Positions 46,386 to 58,270 are shown, counted from the stretch's first letter. The stretch: DNA of 64,000 nt from Odontocerum albicorne (GCA_949825065.1 OX463844.1:26941056-27005055), one strand, 5' to 3'. Numbers and translations: made by a program. Notes: generated by a model from the sequence alone, not told the origin.

Positions 46386-46599
46386 ACAAAATTTTAATGA
46401 ATTGAACATGCGAAAAGGGCCCAACCCACAAAAAACTTTTTTGTTGGTTTATTTTAAATATTTCGCAAACATTTCAAGCGAATTGAATATATGTTTTTCA
46501 TGGTTAATTTTTTTCTTTAAAAGGTTTCCTCAATAATCTCAGAACAGGTAATATGTGGGTACAGTCCTTTTTGCGAACCTATTCCGAATTCAAATGACA

Positions 46600-46910
46600 G
46601 AATATTGTAGTAAAAAGAGCACGTTTGGGTGGTGTAGACATGGTGAATGAATGTGTGATGAAAGACTGACTAAACAAGTTTATAATGCGAGCATAAGTGG
46701 GAGTCGTGGTATACGACAGCCAAAAAAATTATGATTAAACCAGGAGAAGAAAATTTTGAAAATAAGAAATGTGAGGAAATAGGGAAAGAGAATGTGCTGT
46801 TTTGAAAAGATGGTAAAGGAGGCGAAATAAGTGTGTCTTGACAGGAAAGTTTTACGATCCATTTTTCTGCGTAACCTAACAGGGAAATGACTGTATGGTA
46901 CGTATTCCTT
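46600..46910 (+). pseudogene. LINE 3' end fragment
   Basis: Weak RLTKQVYNASISGS-type wording and then 'aacctaacagggaaatgac' followed by 'tgtatggtacgtat'. It matches the endings at 24360-24430 and 59870-59910. Coding is otherwise eroded. Confidence 0.55.
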
Positions 46911-47335
46911 TACAAAATACTATCTTGTTTTAAAAATATCAGCATTGCTCGTTTAAACGGGAATTACTTCGCTTTAAACAGGTTTCAACCCAAGTCATGT
47001 TCAAATCAGCTGATGAGTTGATCCATCAACTTTGTGAAAATAACATCATAATAAGCAAACAATATTATGAGTTTTAATTTCAAATCAAAATCACCTGATC
47101 GCAATGTGTTTTTTTCCATATTTTTTATAGTTTTATTTTGAGAGAATATTTTTTAAAGAAAATTATTAATCAACCAACAGATTATTTACTATGTGAAGGT
47201 CAAGAGTGAGAAAGATAATCCAATTAATTTTTATGATAAAAATAAAAAGTATAATAATTACCTACATTTATTATTGTATTAATATTAAAATGTGTACACG
47301 AAATACACTTATCAAAATTAATTTTCATTTTCATT
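46911..47335. other. Unassigned spacer
   Basis: AT-rich, no recognised feature. Confidence 0.35.
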
Positions 47336-47339
47336 GTAT

Positions 47340-47450
47340 AGAGCAGTGGTGTGCAACCTTTTTTATTGTATAGAGCAGTGGTGTGCAACTTTTTTTCACA
47401 TTCGATCCTTTATTTGCAGTTTACTGCGAGCCTTATGCCACATCCACGTA
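47340..47450. mobile_element. hAT-like terminus, duplicated
   Basis: 'gcagtggtgtgcaac' occurs at 47343 and again at 47375 (32-base period). Each is followed by a T run, and the second continues 'gatcctttatttgcag', a typical hAT left end. No right end was found. Confidence 0.5.
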
Positions 47451-47589
47451 AATGAAAAATATAAACACAATTTGATAAATATACATTTTAAATATTACAC
47501 ATATACAATAAAACCTAGAAACCATCGAAATACGTAATAAGGTAAGCAAACTTAATAAGATAAGCAAACAAAACCAAAATGTCATAAAT

Positions 47590-47870
47590 AATTAATTATA
47601 TTTATCCTCTTCTCCACTTCTAACCCTATTGGACCTCTTATCGGAAAGACGCTGAAAATTTTCGGCAAGGTAAGAGGGGATGGCGAGACAGTCAATGATA
47701 TTATACAATAGAGATAGTATGTGAACTTGGCATCTATTTCTCACGTTCCAGCAGTTCATCTCCTTCTCAGACTTAAGTATGACGGAGTGAATAGTGAATT
47801 GCTGCTGAGTACCGAATGGTATAGAGATGATAGCTACGAGTATGTGTATAACCAAACTTGACCATATTTA
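47590..47870 (-). pseudogene. LINE fragment related to 26.65-27.2 kb
   Basis: The minus frame includes NVRNRCQVHILSLLYNIID and LAENFQRLSDKRSN, parallel to ITIICIISLTFPTSLLISSK and NFQRLSDHGLALRSN at 26.7-26.9 kb. It represents the C-terminal half of that LINE family. The RT motifs are absent. Confidence 0.65.
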
Positions 47871-48604
47871 TCATATCTTGGTGTCACTCATAAGCGAGAG
47901 GACATTAAATTAATCCACACGTATTACAATATGTTCGAAGCTGAGAAGCAGATGAAAGTATGTCCGTTTTCGTGTGAAAATTATATTCTAACATAGTATC
48001 ATTTTTTCAATATATTATACATGCCAAATACGAAATATCTAAGTACCAAATATAAGGTAATACGTTTGGATGTATATTTTCAAATGACCCAATATACAAA
48101 GACCTTTTTTTATTCATTTAAAATATCAAAAAAAAATATCTCTATATTTACAAAACATCAAGTCATATAATAAATGAGAATAAAATGGCTTATTTAAAAA
48201 CAAAAAGCTCTTCCATACAAGACCAAACAAACGTGCATGCCGTTTCCTCAATTATCTCAGAATAGGTAAAATGTAGGTTGGGTCTTTTATACATTTTGAT
48301 ATCCATTTAAAGTGATTACCAAATAAATACAGGAGTTTGTCGTTTAACGGATTCGAGTTTCGGCTTTATAGCTTTCCGTGTTGAAGAGAATTTTTACTCA
48401 ACATTGCCTATCGATGAAGGTTTTTATGAATAAGGTAGGTGTCTATTTAAAGCAAACAATGAAGAACTCACAAACGAAGGTCTTGATGGTATGAAAAAAG
48501 TGATGAAATAGATAAAGTTGAACTTTCCATTCGATCCTTAAAAGGAGACTTAATTAAGATTTTTAAATCTCAAATTCAAATTTTGAGCAAATGAATCTTA
48601 ATGT
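47871..48604. other. Unassigned spacer
   Basis: No recognised feature. Confidence 0.35.
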
Positions 48605-49185
48605 ACGAGTTACACTGAATGAATGTACGAGTGTATATTTGACAGACATATTGGCACCAATCCCCCTCGTTTGGGTGGATTGCCCATTTAAAATAATACT
48701 CCTTGTACTTAAACTGTACGAGTGAAACTGTAACGAACAGGCACATTGGCACCAATCACCCTCGTTTGGATGGATTGCCCATTTAAAAAAATATTCCTTG
48801 TACTTAAACTGTACGAGTATATATTTAACATGCACATTGGCACCAATCACCCTCGTTTAGGTGGATTGCCCATTTAAAATAATACTCCTTGTACTTAAAC
48901 TGTACGAGTGTATATTTAACAGGCACATTGGTACCAATCACTCTCGTTTGGGGGGATTACCCATTTAAAATAAAACTCCTTGTACTTAAACTGTACGAGT
49001 GTATATTTAACAGGCACATTGGCACCAATCACCCTCATTTGGGTGGATTGCCCATTTAAAATAATACTCCTTGTACTTAAACTGTACGAGTGTATATTTA
49101 ACAGGCACATTGGCACCAATCACCCTCGTTTGGGTGGATTACCCATTTAAAATAATACTCCTTGTACTCAAACTCGTACAAAAAC
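48605..49185. repeat. 91-bp tandem array, about six copies
   Basis: 'cttgtacttaaactgtacg' recurs at 48702, 48797, 48888, 48979 and 49070, with a variant at 49161 (period 91, one 95). Each unit contains a GTACGAGT and a 'cacattggcaccaatcaccc' block. Because 91 is not a multiple of three, the minus frames across it shift between units and are not coding. Confidence 0.92.
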
Positions 49186-49309
49186 TGTTTGTTCAAACAG
49201 TGAGCCAACAAAGTTTTAATTTACTTGCAGTCTTTTAATTTTTTTTTCTTTCATTTAATTTTATAAATTGTTATATTTCGTGTGGTTCCTTCTCACAATC
49301 GTATGTTCA

Positions 49310-49795
49310 GGTATCTCATCCATGATGCAATCTCAGGGTAACCCGATGAATCTCCTCCAGACCTCACAGGAATTAATATATTTTATTATCTTCCACGATG
49401 TGACCGACAGACTGAGCTAATCCATATTAGAAAGCGGGAAATCAATAAAACTCATCCTATGCTACGTGTGTACATTGCAACTATGGCCACACCTGAGACG
49501 ATTCAGGGTACACCCCAATCTTCATGGCAAGTCAAATCCTTGAAGAAGCATTTTAGGATCACTCATAAAGTAAAGATTACCGACTGAGGAACGATTCCAC
49601 TGCTGCCGTCAGCTATCTGGTGAGCTTACATTCTTCTCAGCTAATCTTTGTCCGTCTAGTATTCGGAGGTATAAGGATACCTATGACTTCATTCATATCT
49701 ATATAAAAAAAGGAAGAATCATATCTATATAAAAAAAGGAGGTGATCCTCGACTATGAGGCCCAGCAACGAACGAAAATGTTCCTCGATTTAAAT
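49310..49795 (+). other. Possible LINE-derived remnant
   Basis: The end 'gatcctcgactatgaggccc' closely matches the 3' end of the LINE at 10185-10975. A duplicated 'catatctatataaaaaaagg' occurs near 49697-49740. The rest cannot be aligned by eye. Confidence 0.3.
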
Positions 49796-50305
49796 AAATA
49801 AATTTTATATTTGAATAAGATTTCTATAGTACATTTTATTGACTTGTGTAAAATGTATTTTTGATAAGTCAGTTAGTTCCATTTATAATTTAAATTAAAT
49901 TATTTATCACTTTATAAGTTCTCGCTCTCTCAGCAAATGATAGTAACTAATTATATCGCAAATGCTGAAAATTACTGCATTTCAAAAGACTATGTTAAAT
50001 TTAAAAATGACTTACTACCATTCACTTCTCAGCTACAAATTTGCTATCATTTGCCACACTCATGGCACGCGTATGCCAAGAATAATCTGCACTTATCTTC
50101 AGGAGGGCAAAATGTTATGCAAATAATGAATGTCAATAATCAAATTGGTAACCGATTGATAAAATTATTTTAAAATAACCATTATCTCGTTTATTTAATG
50201 CTAAAAACCACCGGAATCCATAACGGGTTCAAGGGACGTCTATGTGCAGTAAATAATCCACAAAAAATGTTAAACCTTCAATGTAAATTCAAGGTTTCAC
50301 AAAAA
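49796..50305. other. Unassigned spacer
   Basis: Frames at 49937-50173 and 50198-50428 have no domain, and the second runs into a SINE. Confidence 0.35.
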
Positions 50306-50309
50306 AATA

Positions 50310-50545
50310 TAAACCTTGACCTCCGTAGTCTGGCTGGAAAGACACATGTCTTCCATCCCGTGGGCTTAGGGTACCCGATTTATAAAAGTATTCTACATAG
50401 TCTGGTGTTCACTCTCAAGGTCTTTTAATCATCTTCATAGTTCGTTGAAAGAATATCTTGTTGGAAAAGATTGTCAAATGCCAATAGGATCGACAGGTTG
50501 TATTGTATAGAACAAAAGTGTAATATAATACAAAGGTACTAAATT
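50310..50545 (+). mobile_element. SINE-A copy
   Basis: 'gacctccgtagtctggctgg', 'agacacatgtcttccatccc', a damaged B box, then 'atcttgttggaaaagattg' and 'gttgtattgtatagaacaa'. Near full length. Confidence 0.7.
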
Positions 50546-51335
50546 ATTTCCACCAAGAATTATCTCACCTGAAAAGCACTAGGCGTTTCACGAATCAAGT
50601 CCTCTTCGGTGCTGAACACCGAGTTCCTCGGGCACTACAGCAAAAGTCGCATCAACTGTTCGTCACTGCAGATACAGGGAGTAGATTCATCATGTAATAC
50701 TCATCTTTTTAACTTGTTGTTCTGGGTTCTCCCGAGTGTTGTTTGTAGCCTGTTAAGAGATTACCTACAAGGGCAATCCAGAACCCGGTAATAGTACTCG
50801 CTAGGTTCCGACGTCTGTCTCAACTTGTTCATCCTAACAACAGAAGGTGATTGTTTCAGAGGCATAGTGGGCTTAATAAAACTGTGCCTGAATTTCAAAC
50901 TAGGGGCTAGGAGCTATTGGTTATGAAAAGTTCGTCTTGGATCATCAAATTGGTTAAATCTCTCAGCACTGGTTCTAATGCTTCTCCTAATTTTTGGAGG
51001 AGCTATCCCAACCTATGGACGTCCAAGGCCTACGTTAATGGTAGTGGAACTTGTGTATAGTAAGCAAAAATTCCACACTAAGTACCGATTACGTGACATG
51101 AAAACATACATTTTTAATCATCCCAATTACAAATTTTATTTACAAAACAGATCGTTTCAATTAGTATTTATTTGTATAATATTTGAAAATTTTCAGTGTT
51201 ATTTTATCTCTTGTCAAAAAGGTTGAAATAACTTTTAAACTGCTAATAAAATCTTTCGTATGGTTCTTTTTTAGAGGCAAAGTTTAACAAAAAAGTATTA
51301 ATATGTTTAAATAATTATGGTAAAAGCATGGAGAA
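50546..51335. other. Unassigned, moderately GC-richer patch
   Basis: 50560-50940 is less AT-rich than its surroundings. It includes a self-complementary pair 'ctgggttctcccgag' and 'aatccagaacccgg'. I could not place it in a family. Frames at 50609-50791 and 50978-51226 are not recognised. Confidence 0.3.
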
Positions 51336-51339
51336 ACTT

Positions 51340-51545
51340 CCAGCGGCTGGTAGCATCGAAGGTCTGAGAGGAAGGAGATGGTCTATCCCATGAATGGACC
51401 AAGTGAAATTTTTCAAGCTTAGAAATATATCACAGAACGGTGTCCCAAACTAAGAGGAGTATAAAACAATATTGGAAAGAGATAGACACAGCTGTTGCTC
51501 AACCCGTTTATTCATGTGTAAAAGAAGGATCGTAGCTTGCATATT
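51340..51545 (+). pseudogene. LINE C-terminal scrap
   Basis: A frame with GRRWSIP.MDQVKF and a following NNIGKR*TQLLLNPFIHV-type text resembles the last segment of the LINE family whose end is seen at 59450-59915. Very eroded. Confidence 0.45.
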
Positions 51546-52074
51546 ATTTTTAAAACTCGTTCCATTATACTCGTAGTCCTATACTCGAATTAATTTGAGT
51601 GATCACTCTGTGATGGACTTTAAAGCGAGGGGACATATTTGTTGTCACTGTGTGTGTGTCCAATAATAAAAACAAATATTGAGATAACGTGAAAAAGAAC
51701 CACACGCAAAGAATCAAACATGATAATCAATATATCTTGGAAGAAAATGTGTGTTATTTCACTTAATCATTTAAAAACATACATACTGATAACGTGATCC
51801 AAAACTGATATTGATAAAAAAAAACGTTTGATCCGTTGATATCTTTAAAAAAGATTGTATAATTGATGTGTTATTGTTGGAGACAAAATAGATACATTCG
51901 TGTTTTTTTCTTCTAAAACACATTACTATAGGTGATCCATCAAAAGATTATGACAAAGAATATAAAAAAATAATATTTGTAATTCAACATGGCGTATTTC
52001 TTTGTGGTGAACTATGTACTGATATTTTTTTCCCATCTCGGTCGCATCATGAATTATTTTCGTAAACATGAATT

Positions 52075-52460
52075 ATTTTCGTGTTACTCGTGGCTGAGAG
52101 TCGTGGTTCCCTGACGATCTGGAACTTTTATTTTATTTATTTATTTTATACATGACAATAAATATACATCATTTGTGAAAAAACAACAGGTTATTTAATT
52201 TGGACACACAATTTTAATGAATCTGGGTTTGTTACCTTTCATTTGTCGTGTCTCCAGTAAACTAAGCTTTTGCCTGTATCTCACTGAGGACATATGCCGA
52301 TGATTTGTGAACTGACCGGATGATTTGTCTCCACTCCTCCTGACCTGAGTTAGATTGAGTATAGCACCCAATGAGAAGTTAATCTTCTCTTTAATTTGGT
52401 TTACCCACCTTGTTGAAGATCGTCTTCTTCAAGTCACTACCAGCTTTTCCAAACTACTTT
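52075..52460. repeat. Repeat F (single 90-bp-type unit) with a retroposon inside
   Basis: 'agagtcgtggttccctgac' and 'ggatgatttgtctccactcc' plus downstream 'cacccaatgagaagtt' and 'ttggtttacccaccttgttg' match the 60.2-60.96 kb region. There the 90-bp unit is repeated about seven times. Here only one unit is present, split at 52127 by a 182-bp insertion. Confidence 0.75.
52127..52308 (-). mobile_element. 182-bp retroposed LINE 3' end with 5-bp target duplication
   Basis: GAACT flanks both sides (52122-52126, 52309-52313). The plus strand begins with TTTATTTTATTTATTT, i.e. an A-rich tail on the minus strand. Part of the interior ('gtgtctccagtaaacta', 'ggacacacaatttt') matches 27127-27215 of a Jockey-like LINE. 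Removing the insert and one GAACT restores a normal repeat F unit. Confidence 0.85.
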
Positions 52461-53920
52461 GATATCTTCTAGTGACATATCGTAAGTATGAAAATAATAC
52501 CTTTTCTTTGGCCTTTAAGTCTTCAAGGATACTTGCATTAGGTGCGAGATACGAAGCATTCGCGGCGTTTGAAAAACATCCAACAACTCTTTCCTTCTTT
52601 TTTTGACTAAATCATTTTCAACCAAATTGTAAAAATAAAGAGACGATAAACTTAGAATAAGTGACAGGACTGTTTCGTTCTATTGATACATTTCAAAACT
52701 GTTAGATTCGAAAAAACTTATGTATAAATTCTACTATTTACCAATGGTACTTACCGGGTATACTGCCTCTGTTGTTTAGGCAAGGATCTAAATTATTACG
52801 AAATTATAATTACATAGGACAATAAATTTAATAAAACTAGAACTCCCTTTTTAAAATGAGCCAATGATACAGAAAAAACCTCAATAATAGTAGCCATGAA
52901 ATATATCTACAATTTCCATTAAAAAAACAACAATTTTACAGTGTACAATATTATATAATGAAACCTCGTAGATAAAATACGCTATTCCTTTTTTCTTCAA
53001 TGAATTGCAACTATTAGAAATATAGTTAATGTTTACATATGGTAGTTGGAAATTGATAAATATTGCCTTTGGAGCTTAATTCTGTTGATTAATTTAATTC
53101 ACACACATTAAGCAACAAAGAGTATTGATAGCCAATGATTTGTCGTTTTATTTTTGCTAATTAACTTATCATTATTATTGCATAAACTTATAAATGATGA
53201 AATTCAGAATACGTGTTACTTGAAAATTATCCAGCACGTTCCTATAAAATGCACCTGAGTAATGATGTTACCAACTAAACAAAATTATAATCAAATGTAT
53301 ATATAGACTTGCACATCAGCTTTCAGACATCATATAATTGTATGATTATAACAAAAACTGTCTGTGGTTTCATGAATCATCTACGCTCATAATTTAATTC
53401 ATTAAATAAAGTTCACATTTTCTTTGATGTCATTTTAAGTTTTAATAGAAAATATAACAATCATAATTTGTTTGGGAGCTTTTAAGGTATTGGTTTATTC
53501 GGTAATAAAATAATTAAAAGAAATGTTGAAAAATTGTTTGCAGCCTATGAGTAAACTAACATTATATAAATATAGCAAACTTTAAGTTATATGACCTTGT
53601 CCCGAATATCGGAATTATTTAAAAAAATTATACATTTTTATTATTCAATCTATTTTTTAACATTATATGAAATCAGAAACTATTCGAAACGTGCCGTGAT
53701 TGACTGATGATGTGACGTCATAATACCCTTCAAGTCACTCATTTGGCAGCAAACAGTAAAATGGTCATTATGAGGACAGCTCATAATATTAAAGTTTATG
53801 ATGTAACTACGAGTTATATTCGTATAGTATATACGAGTACATAGATCATACGTTTATCGGTCGATAAATGTATTCTTCAAGATAGTGCTTTCATAGTGTT
53901 TTTGCAAGTACTTTTGTTTT
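52461..53920. other. Unassigned spacer
   Basis: AT-rich. TACGAGTA occurs around 53835. Nothing else recognised. Confidence 0.35.
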
Positions 53921-53926
53921 TTGTAT

Positions 53927-54148
53927 ATCTCTATGGTTCAGTTAGTAAAACACCTGACTTCCAGCCCGGAAGTTGCGGGTTCGATTCCCGTTGGAACCCA
54001 TTTTTTTTTTCAAAAAAGGATTCTAGTCTGGTTTTCACTTAAAGAGTGTTGAATATCTTTCTGGTTGTTTGGAAGAAATTGCCATCTGACAATAAGCCCA
54101 CCAGGTTTTACGGTAAACAACATACGTATTATGTTATACAATATAATA
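53927..54148 (+). mobile_element. SINE-A copy, best-preserved head
   Basis: A box 'atggttcagttagtaaaac' and a near-consensus B box 'gcgggttcgattcccgttgg'. Then 'tttctggttgtttggaagaa', 'ttgccatctgacaataagcc' and 'caccaggttttacgg'. A good reference copy for building a family consensus. Confidence 0.8.
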
Positions 54149-54595
54149 TGTTCATTACATTTCGCCATGCTTTCATGAATGTGACAATATCAATGCAGTG
54201 GAAAAAACGTGTAGCGAAGATTATTGTAATTAGTGGAATAACAAACTAATTTACAGTTAAATATTCTTAAATGGAGTTCCACAAAATTAAAGCCTAGACC
54301 TTTGATAAATCATTTTTCTTATTTTATTTTAAAACTATCATGTAAATACATACTGATGTATTATTTCAAAACTGTTTCCTCCAATAAACCAGCTTTCGTT
54401 TAAAAATTATTATCAATTTATTGATGCAATCAATTTTCAGTTCATTTTTATTTAGAAAATCAAATAAACGCTTTGATAGTTCTGTATCCTTTGTTTATTT
54501 ACTTAGTGACATCTATTTCACCCTACAATAGCCTCTTCAAATTGTGGGTGAAACTTAGATACGTAATTATATATACCAAAAATACTTACATAATA

Positions 54596-55890
54596 CGGGG
54601 TGCGTTTTATGTTCCAGACCGATTTTATTTACCCACCATTTTGATTTGGCTATTATTTGTCAGTTAATATTTGACAGTCTTAAAAAGTGGTCACTAACAA
54701 TTTATTATGGAGCATCTAACTCCGCAACAACGTGTTTAAGTTATTAAAACATTTTATTTAAATAATTGTTCGATTGTGAATACGCGAAGAAAATTGCGTG
54801 TTTTTTTTTTGTTTAAATCATGTGCCAAGCAAGTCAACTATTAAGCGTGTAATGAATAATTTTGAGAATTTGCATACACCGGGAGATAAAGCAAATTTTG
54901 AGCAACAACGCAGCCAACGTATGCCAGAAAAGATTGATGCAGGAGGCTGAGTGTTGGAAAACGTCCGTGCACCTCTCATCGACGTCGTGCACAAGAATTG
55001 GGAATGTCTCCATCATGTTTGTTAAAAATTATCAAAAAAGATTTACATTTTTATCCGTATAAAATTCAATTGACACAAGAGCTATAGGAAATGACCATAA
55101 ACGGCGGCGAGATTAGAGTGCTCGGGTTTTACAGGTCGGTATAGACGACCACCATTTTTGGCATATAATCATCATGAGCGACGAGGCACATTTCGACTTG
55201 GCTGGCTTTGTTGATAAACAGAATAGCCGCTATTGGGGTACTAAAAATCCTCAATTGATACGCCAACGACAATTACACCCTCATAGAGTGGCTGTATCAT
55301 GTGGTACGCCATTTGGGCCGGCTACATCATTGGGCCATATTTTTTTAAGGATGCTAGAGGCAATGCTGTAACAGTTACTAGTGATCGCTATCGTGACGTG
55401 TTGGTAAACTTTCTTGTGCCCGAATTGGATCAATTGGACCTACAGTACATGTGGTTCCAACAGGACAGTTCCACAGCTCGTGCTACGAAGCAAATTTTGC
55501 GAGAAACTTTTCCCGGCCGAATAATGTCTAAAAGTGGTGATATCGACTGCCCCCCATAATCCCCTAATTTGACCGCCCCCGATTATTTTCTATGGGAATA
55601 CTTAAAGGGAAGGGTGTACACCAACAAACCAACCACAATCCCAATGCTTAAGGACAGAATTCGAAAATAAATAGCTGAAATAACATCAGAAGTCTGCGAG
55701 AATACTATGAAAAATATTCTAAAAGAGCTCGCGTTTGCGCCACGGCCAGAGGCGGCCACTTGACCGACAGTTTATTCTATACAGAATGGTAAAGACCATA
55801 TAAACAATTAATTAAATATAAATTATAAAATTGTGTTTCATTTAAAAGTTATTAAAAAAAACATTGACCTGGAACATAAAACGCATCCTG
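54596..55890 (+). mobile_element. Tc1/mariner-superfamily element with TA flanks
   Basis: Left end CGGGGTGCGTTTTATGTTCC and right end CAGGATGCGTTTTATGTTCC (reverse complement), each next to TA (54594-54595, 55891-55892). The 1295-bp length is normal for the superfamily and a transposase reading frame fills most of it. The ends match at 18 of 20 bases, suggesting fairly recent activity, yet the coding region is broken. Confidence 0.92.
54707..55763 (+). pseudogene. Tc1/mariner-superfamily transposase, frameshifted
   Basis: The start ATG at 54707 (MEHLTPQQRV) opens the first helix-turn-helix, with FYLNNCSIVNTRRKLRV. Later blocks read SDEAHFDLAGFVDKQNSRYW (first catalytic Asp), GYIIGPYFFKDARG, LQYMWFQQDSSTARAT (second Asp) and NLTAPDYFLWEYLKGRVYTN (third acidic site). 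They end at EAAT and a stop near 55761. Blocks fall in different frames (for example 55174-55371 and 55299-55559) with several stops and an apparently shortened linker between the helix-turn-helix region and the catalytic domain. The family normally has about 340 residues. Confidence 0.88.
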
Positions 55891-55892
55891 TA

Positions 55893-57300
55893 CATAATAA
55901 TAGTAATATTTTAATTATTAAATGACTTTTTATGTGAATATATTCAATATTGATTTTAAAGAGATTTGACCCTAAAATTACTTTTAATTTCATGAATCTA
56001 ATTTGGGCCCATTTAAATATTTAGAAGTACATTTTAAAAGGATTCATTTTTATTGAAATGATATCTTGTAAATATACTTTTTTTATTATTTTTAAATGTG
56101 TATAATTTCATTCGTTTTCAAACTAGGATGATTTGTCCCACAATATATAATACTTTCATTGTGAGTAAATAAATAAAGGAAACAGAACTATTGACGCGTT
56201 TAATTTATACTTTCTTAGTTATAATAATATCGGTATTCATTACCTTGTCTTAAACATATAGTACAGTGAAATAATATAATATTTGAGTAACATAAATTTA
56301 AACAAAATATAAATCTATCATTATTACGTTAGAGTTAGAATCGATGAATGTTTTGAGATAAATAATAGGTTTATAGTTTTTCTTAAAAATATTATATGGA
56401 GGAAGAACTTCTGATTGATCTAGGAAGATTGTTACAAAGTCAAGCCAAGTGAGCCGCAAAAGATTACGTCTGTGTAGACTGATGAATAATGCGTCGGAAT
56501 ACAAAGAATCTTAGCCTGAACGAATGGACATGTACTTGCTAAATAATTAGTTGTAAGAATTGTTATCTAGGTAGTACGTAGGTGTTTACTATTTCTAATA
56601 AATTATATATTAAGATTATTAAAAATAAAATGACATGTAGAAAATTAAAATAAAGTTAGTTCATAGTTCTAATATACAAATTAGATTAGTTCTTAAGATA
56701 TAAATTTGTATAAAGGTATAGCCTTTAGCAAATGTTTGTACTATATACAACTTTGTTAAATTAAAAAAAAACAAAGGATCTTGTCATCACTAGATCAGGG
56801 GAACAGTCCATTCTTAGAAAGAAAATATATTTTTTTAAAGATACGTGAGTCACTCATTATTTATAAGGAGCTGGAAGTCATCAGTGGTTCTGATTAAAGC
56901 CGCGCTCGTGCTGTGAACAGAACGAAAATCAAACTGCAGTGAACTCGAAAAATATAAGAGGATCATTACTAAGGCTATATACGAGTAAATACGAGTATAT
57001 CTAAACTAGAATTTGTTTTAAGTTTTGGTAGGGATTTTAACCCACTGAGTAAATCTAATAGCTCTTTGGCTTGTATAAAACATAATTGATTTCTAATCGG
57101 TAGTGTGGTCGCCCAACAATGTTCAAAAATATTATAGATTTGAAAAATATTAGACATTGCTTTGAAATCCATCAGGAAGAGTTTCCCTATATTAAGAGTA
57201 ACATAGAGATATTACTGAAAGAGACAGTCACAATCGTTGCCTTATCCCATCAATGCATGTATGAAAGGAGTTTGACTTTGGATAACTGATTCTGGGTACA
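55893..57300. other. Unassigned spacer
   Basis: AT-rich. Two TACGAGTA octamers lie 10 bases apart at 56980-56987 and 56990-56997. The minus frames at 56298-56504 and 56975-57172 are not recognised. Confidence 0.35.
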
Positions 57301-57302
57301 TC

Positions 57303-57550
57303 CTTGACAACCTCTGTGGCCTAGTTGCTTAATATTGATCTTCCACTCGGGAGATTTGTGTTCGATTCCCAATGGCACAAAAATAATCCCAGTCAAAAAG
57401 TTTGCCTAGTAACAAAACTCGCATCGCTAGACGTATGTGAGTGTTGTCGCCTGTCTACATCCTATATTATTTCCAGCACGTGTCATGGCGAACTCCGAGC
57501 TATTGCCTACAACGGTTATTATCCCAAAGGCTCGATTAACAATTTAATTC
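57303..57550 (+). mobile_element. SINE-B copy
   Basis: 'gacaacctctgtggcctagt', the B box 'gtgttcgattcccaatgg', 'cccagtcaaaaagtttgc', 'gtaacaaaactcgcatcgc' and 'cccaaaggctcgattaac' follow the SINE-B order. The open frame at 57325-57669 is incidental. Confidence 0.7.
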
Positions 57551-57567
57551 CTTATTCTGTATGCATT

Positions 57568-57690
57568 TGTCACTTCATGTATTATTCTCAGTGCACGCAT
57601 TTCTACAGCATTTATTCAACCGATTCTTTCTGTCTCTTTCCACGTGTATGTTTCATTCCCATACATTAAAATTAATATTAAAATGTTGAA
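57568..57690 (-). pseudogene. LINE scrap
   Basis: The minus strand resembles the 'SETW...R.NAVEMR' block (post-RT) also seen at 25310 and 41460. Very short. Confidence 0.45.
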
Positions 57691-57790
57691 CTTGAAACAT
57701 TTGTGAACTATTTAAATCATACATTTGTGAACTATTTAAAATAATTTGTTTGTGAACTATTTGATCATTTGTGAATTATTTAACATTTTA
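57690..57790. repeat. Four short copies of 'catttgtgaactattta'
   Basis: The unit recurs with small changes four times over about 100 bases. A simple local expansion. Confidence 0.75.
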
Positions 57791-58159
57791 GTAGGTGGTT
57801 AGACCGTTATAAAAAGTTATTGATATCAAAATGCCATTTGATTATTTCAATCAACATCTAGCATTATCAAGTAATTGAGTTGTTATGCCAAATAATCAAT
57901 TTCATTATGATTTGTGCAATTTTATGCTGATCCCAAGAGATCACGCAATGTATACATGTAACATAAGTCTTTAATATAAAATAGAAAAACTATTGAAATA
58001 GCTTGTTTAAATAAATAAATAACATATAATAATGAAATAAATAAACTTTGATTTATTGATAGCAACATAGTATATTCACATATAAACATATTCTGAAATT
58101 GCATATATAACATAATAACATAATATACAATATATCTCAAGATAATGGCGAAGTGAAAA
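57791..58159. other. Unassigned spacer
   Basis: AT-rich, no recognised feature. Confidence 0.35.
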
Positions 58160-58270
58160 CATTAAAGAGAGAAGCTATCAAAAGGTGTGGACTAATTTTA
58201 TAACATCCCTCCGGTTGAGATACACCCCTGTCAATAGAGGGCAAGCCCGGTTGCGAGGACACCAGATGTT
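58160..58270 (-). repeat. Dispersed repeat D, copy 2
   Basis: 'agagagaagctatcaaaagg' and 'gagggcaagcccggttgcg' parallel 58810-58935 in the same orientation. The two copies bracket the 47/55-bp minisatellite. Confidence 0.6.

Noticed and set aside
48563..49119. Two minus frames with repeated NGQSTQ and KYTLVQFKYKE wording.
   Set aside because: They are readings of a 91-bp array, whose period shifts frame in each unit, so no protein repeat is maintained.
345..57380. tRNA-like heads with A and B boxes (for example 485-572, 53927-54000).
   Set aside because: The acceptor stems do not pair and each continues into a shared SINE body, so these are not tRNA genes.
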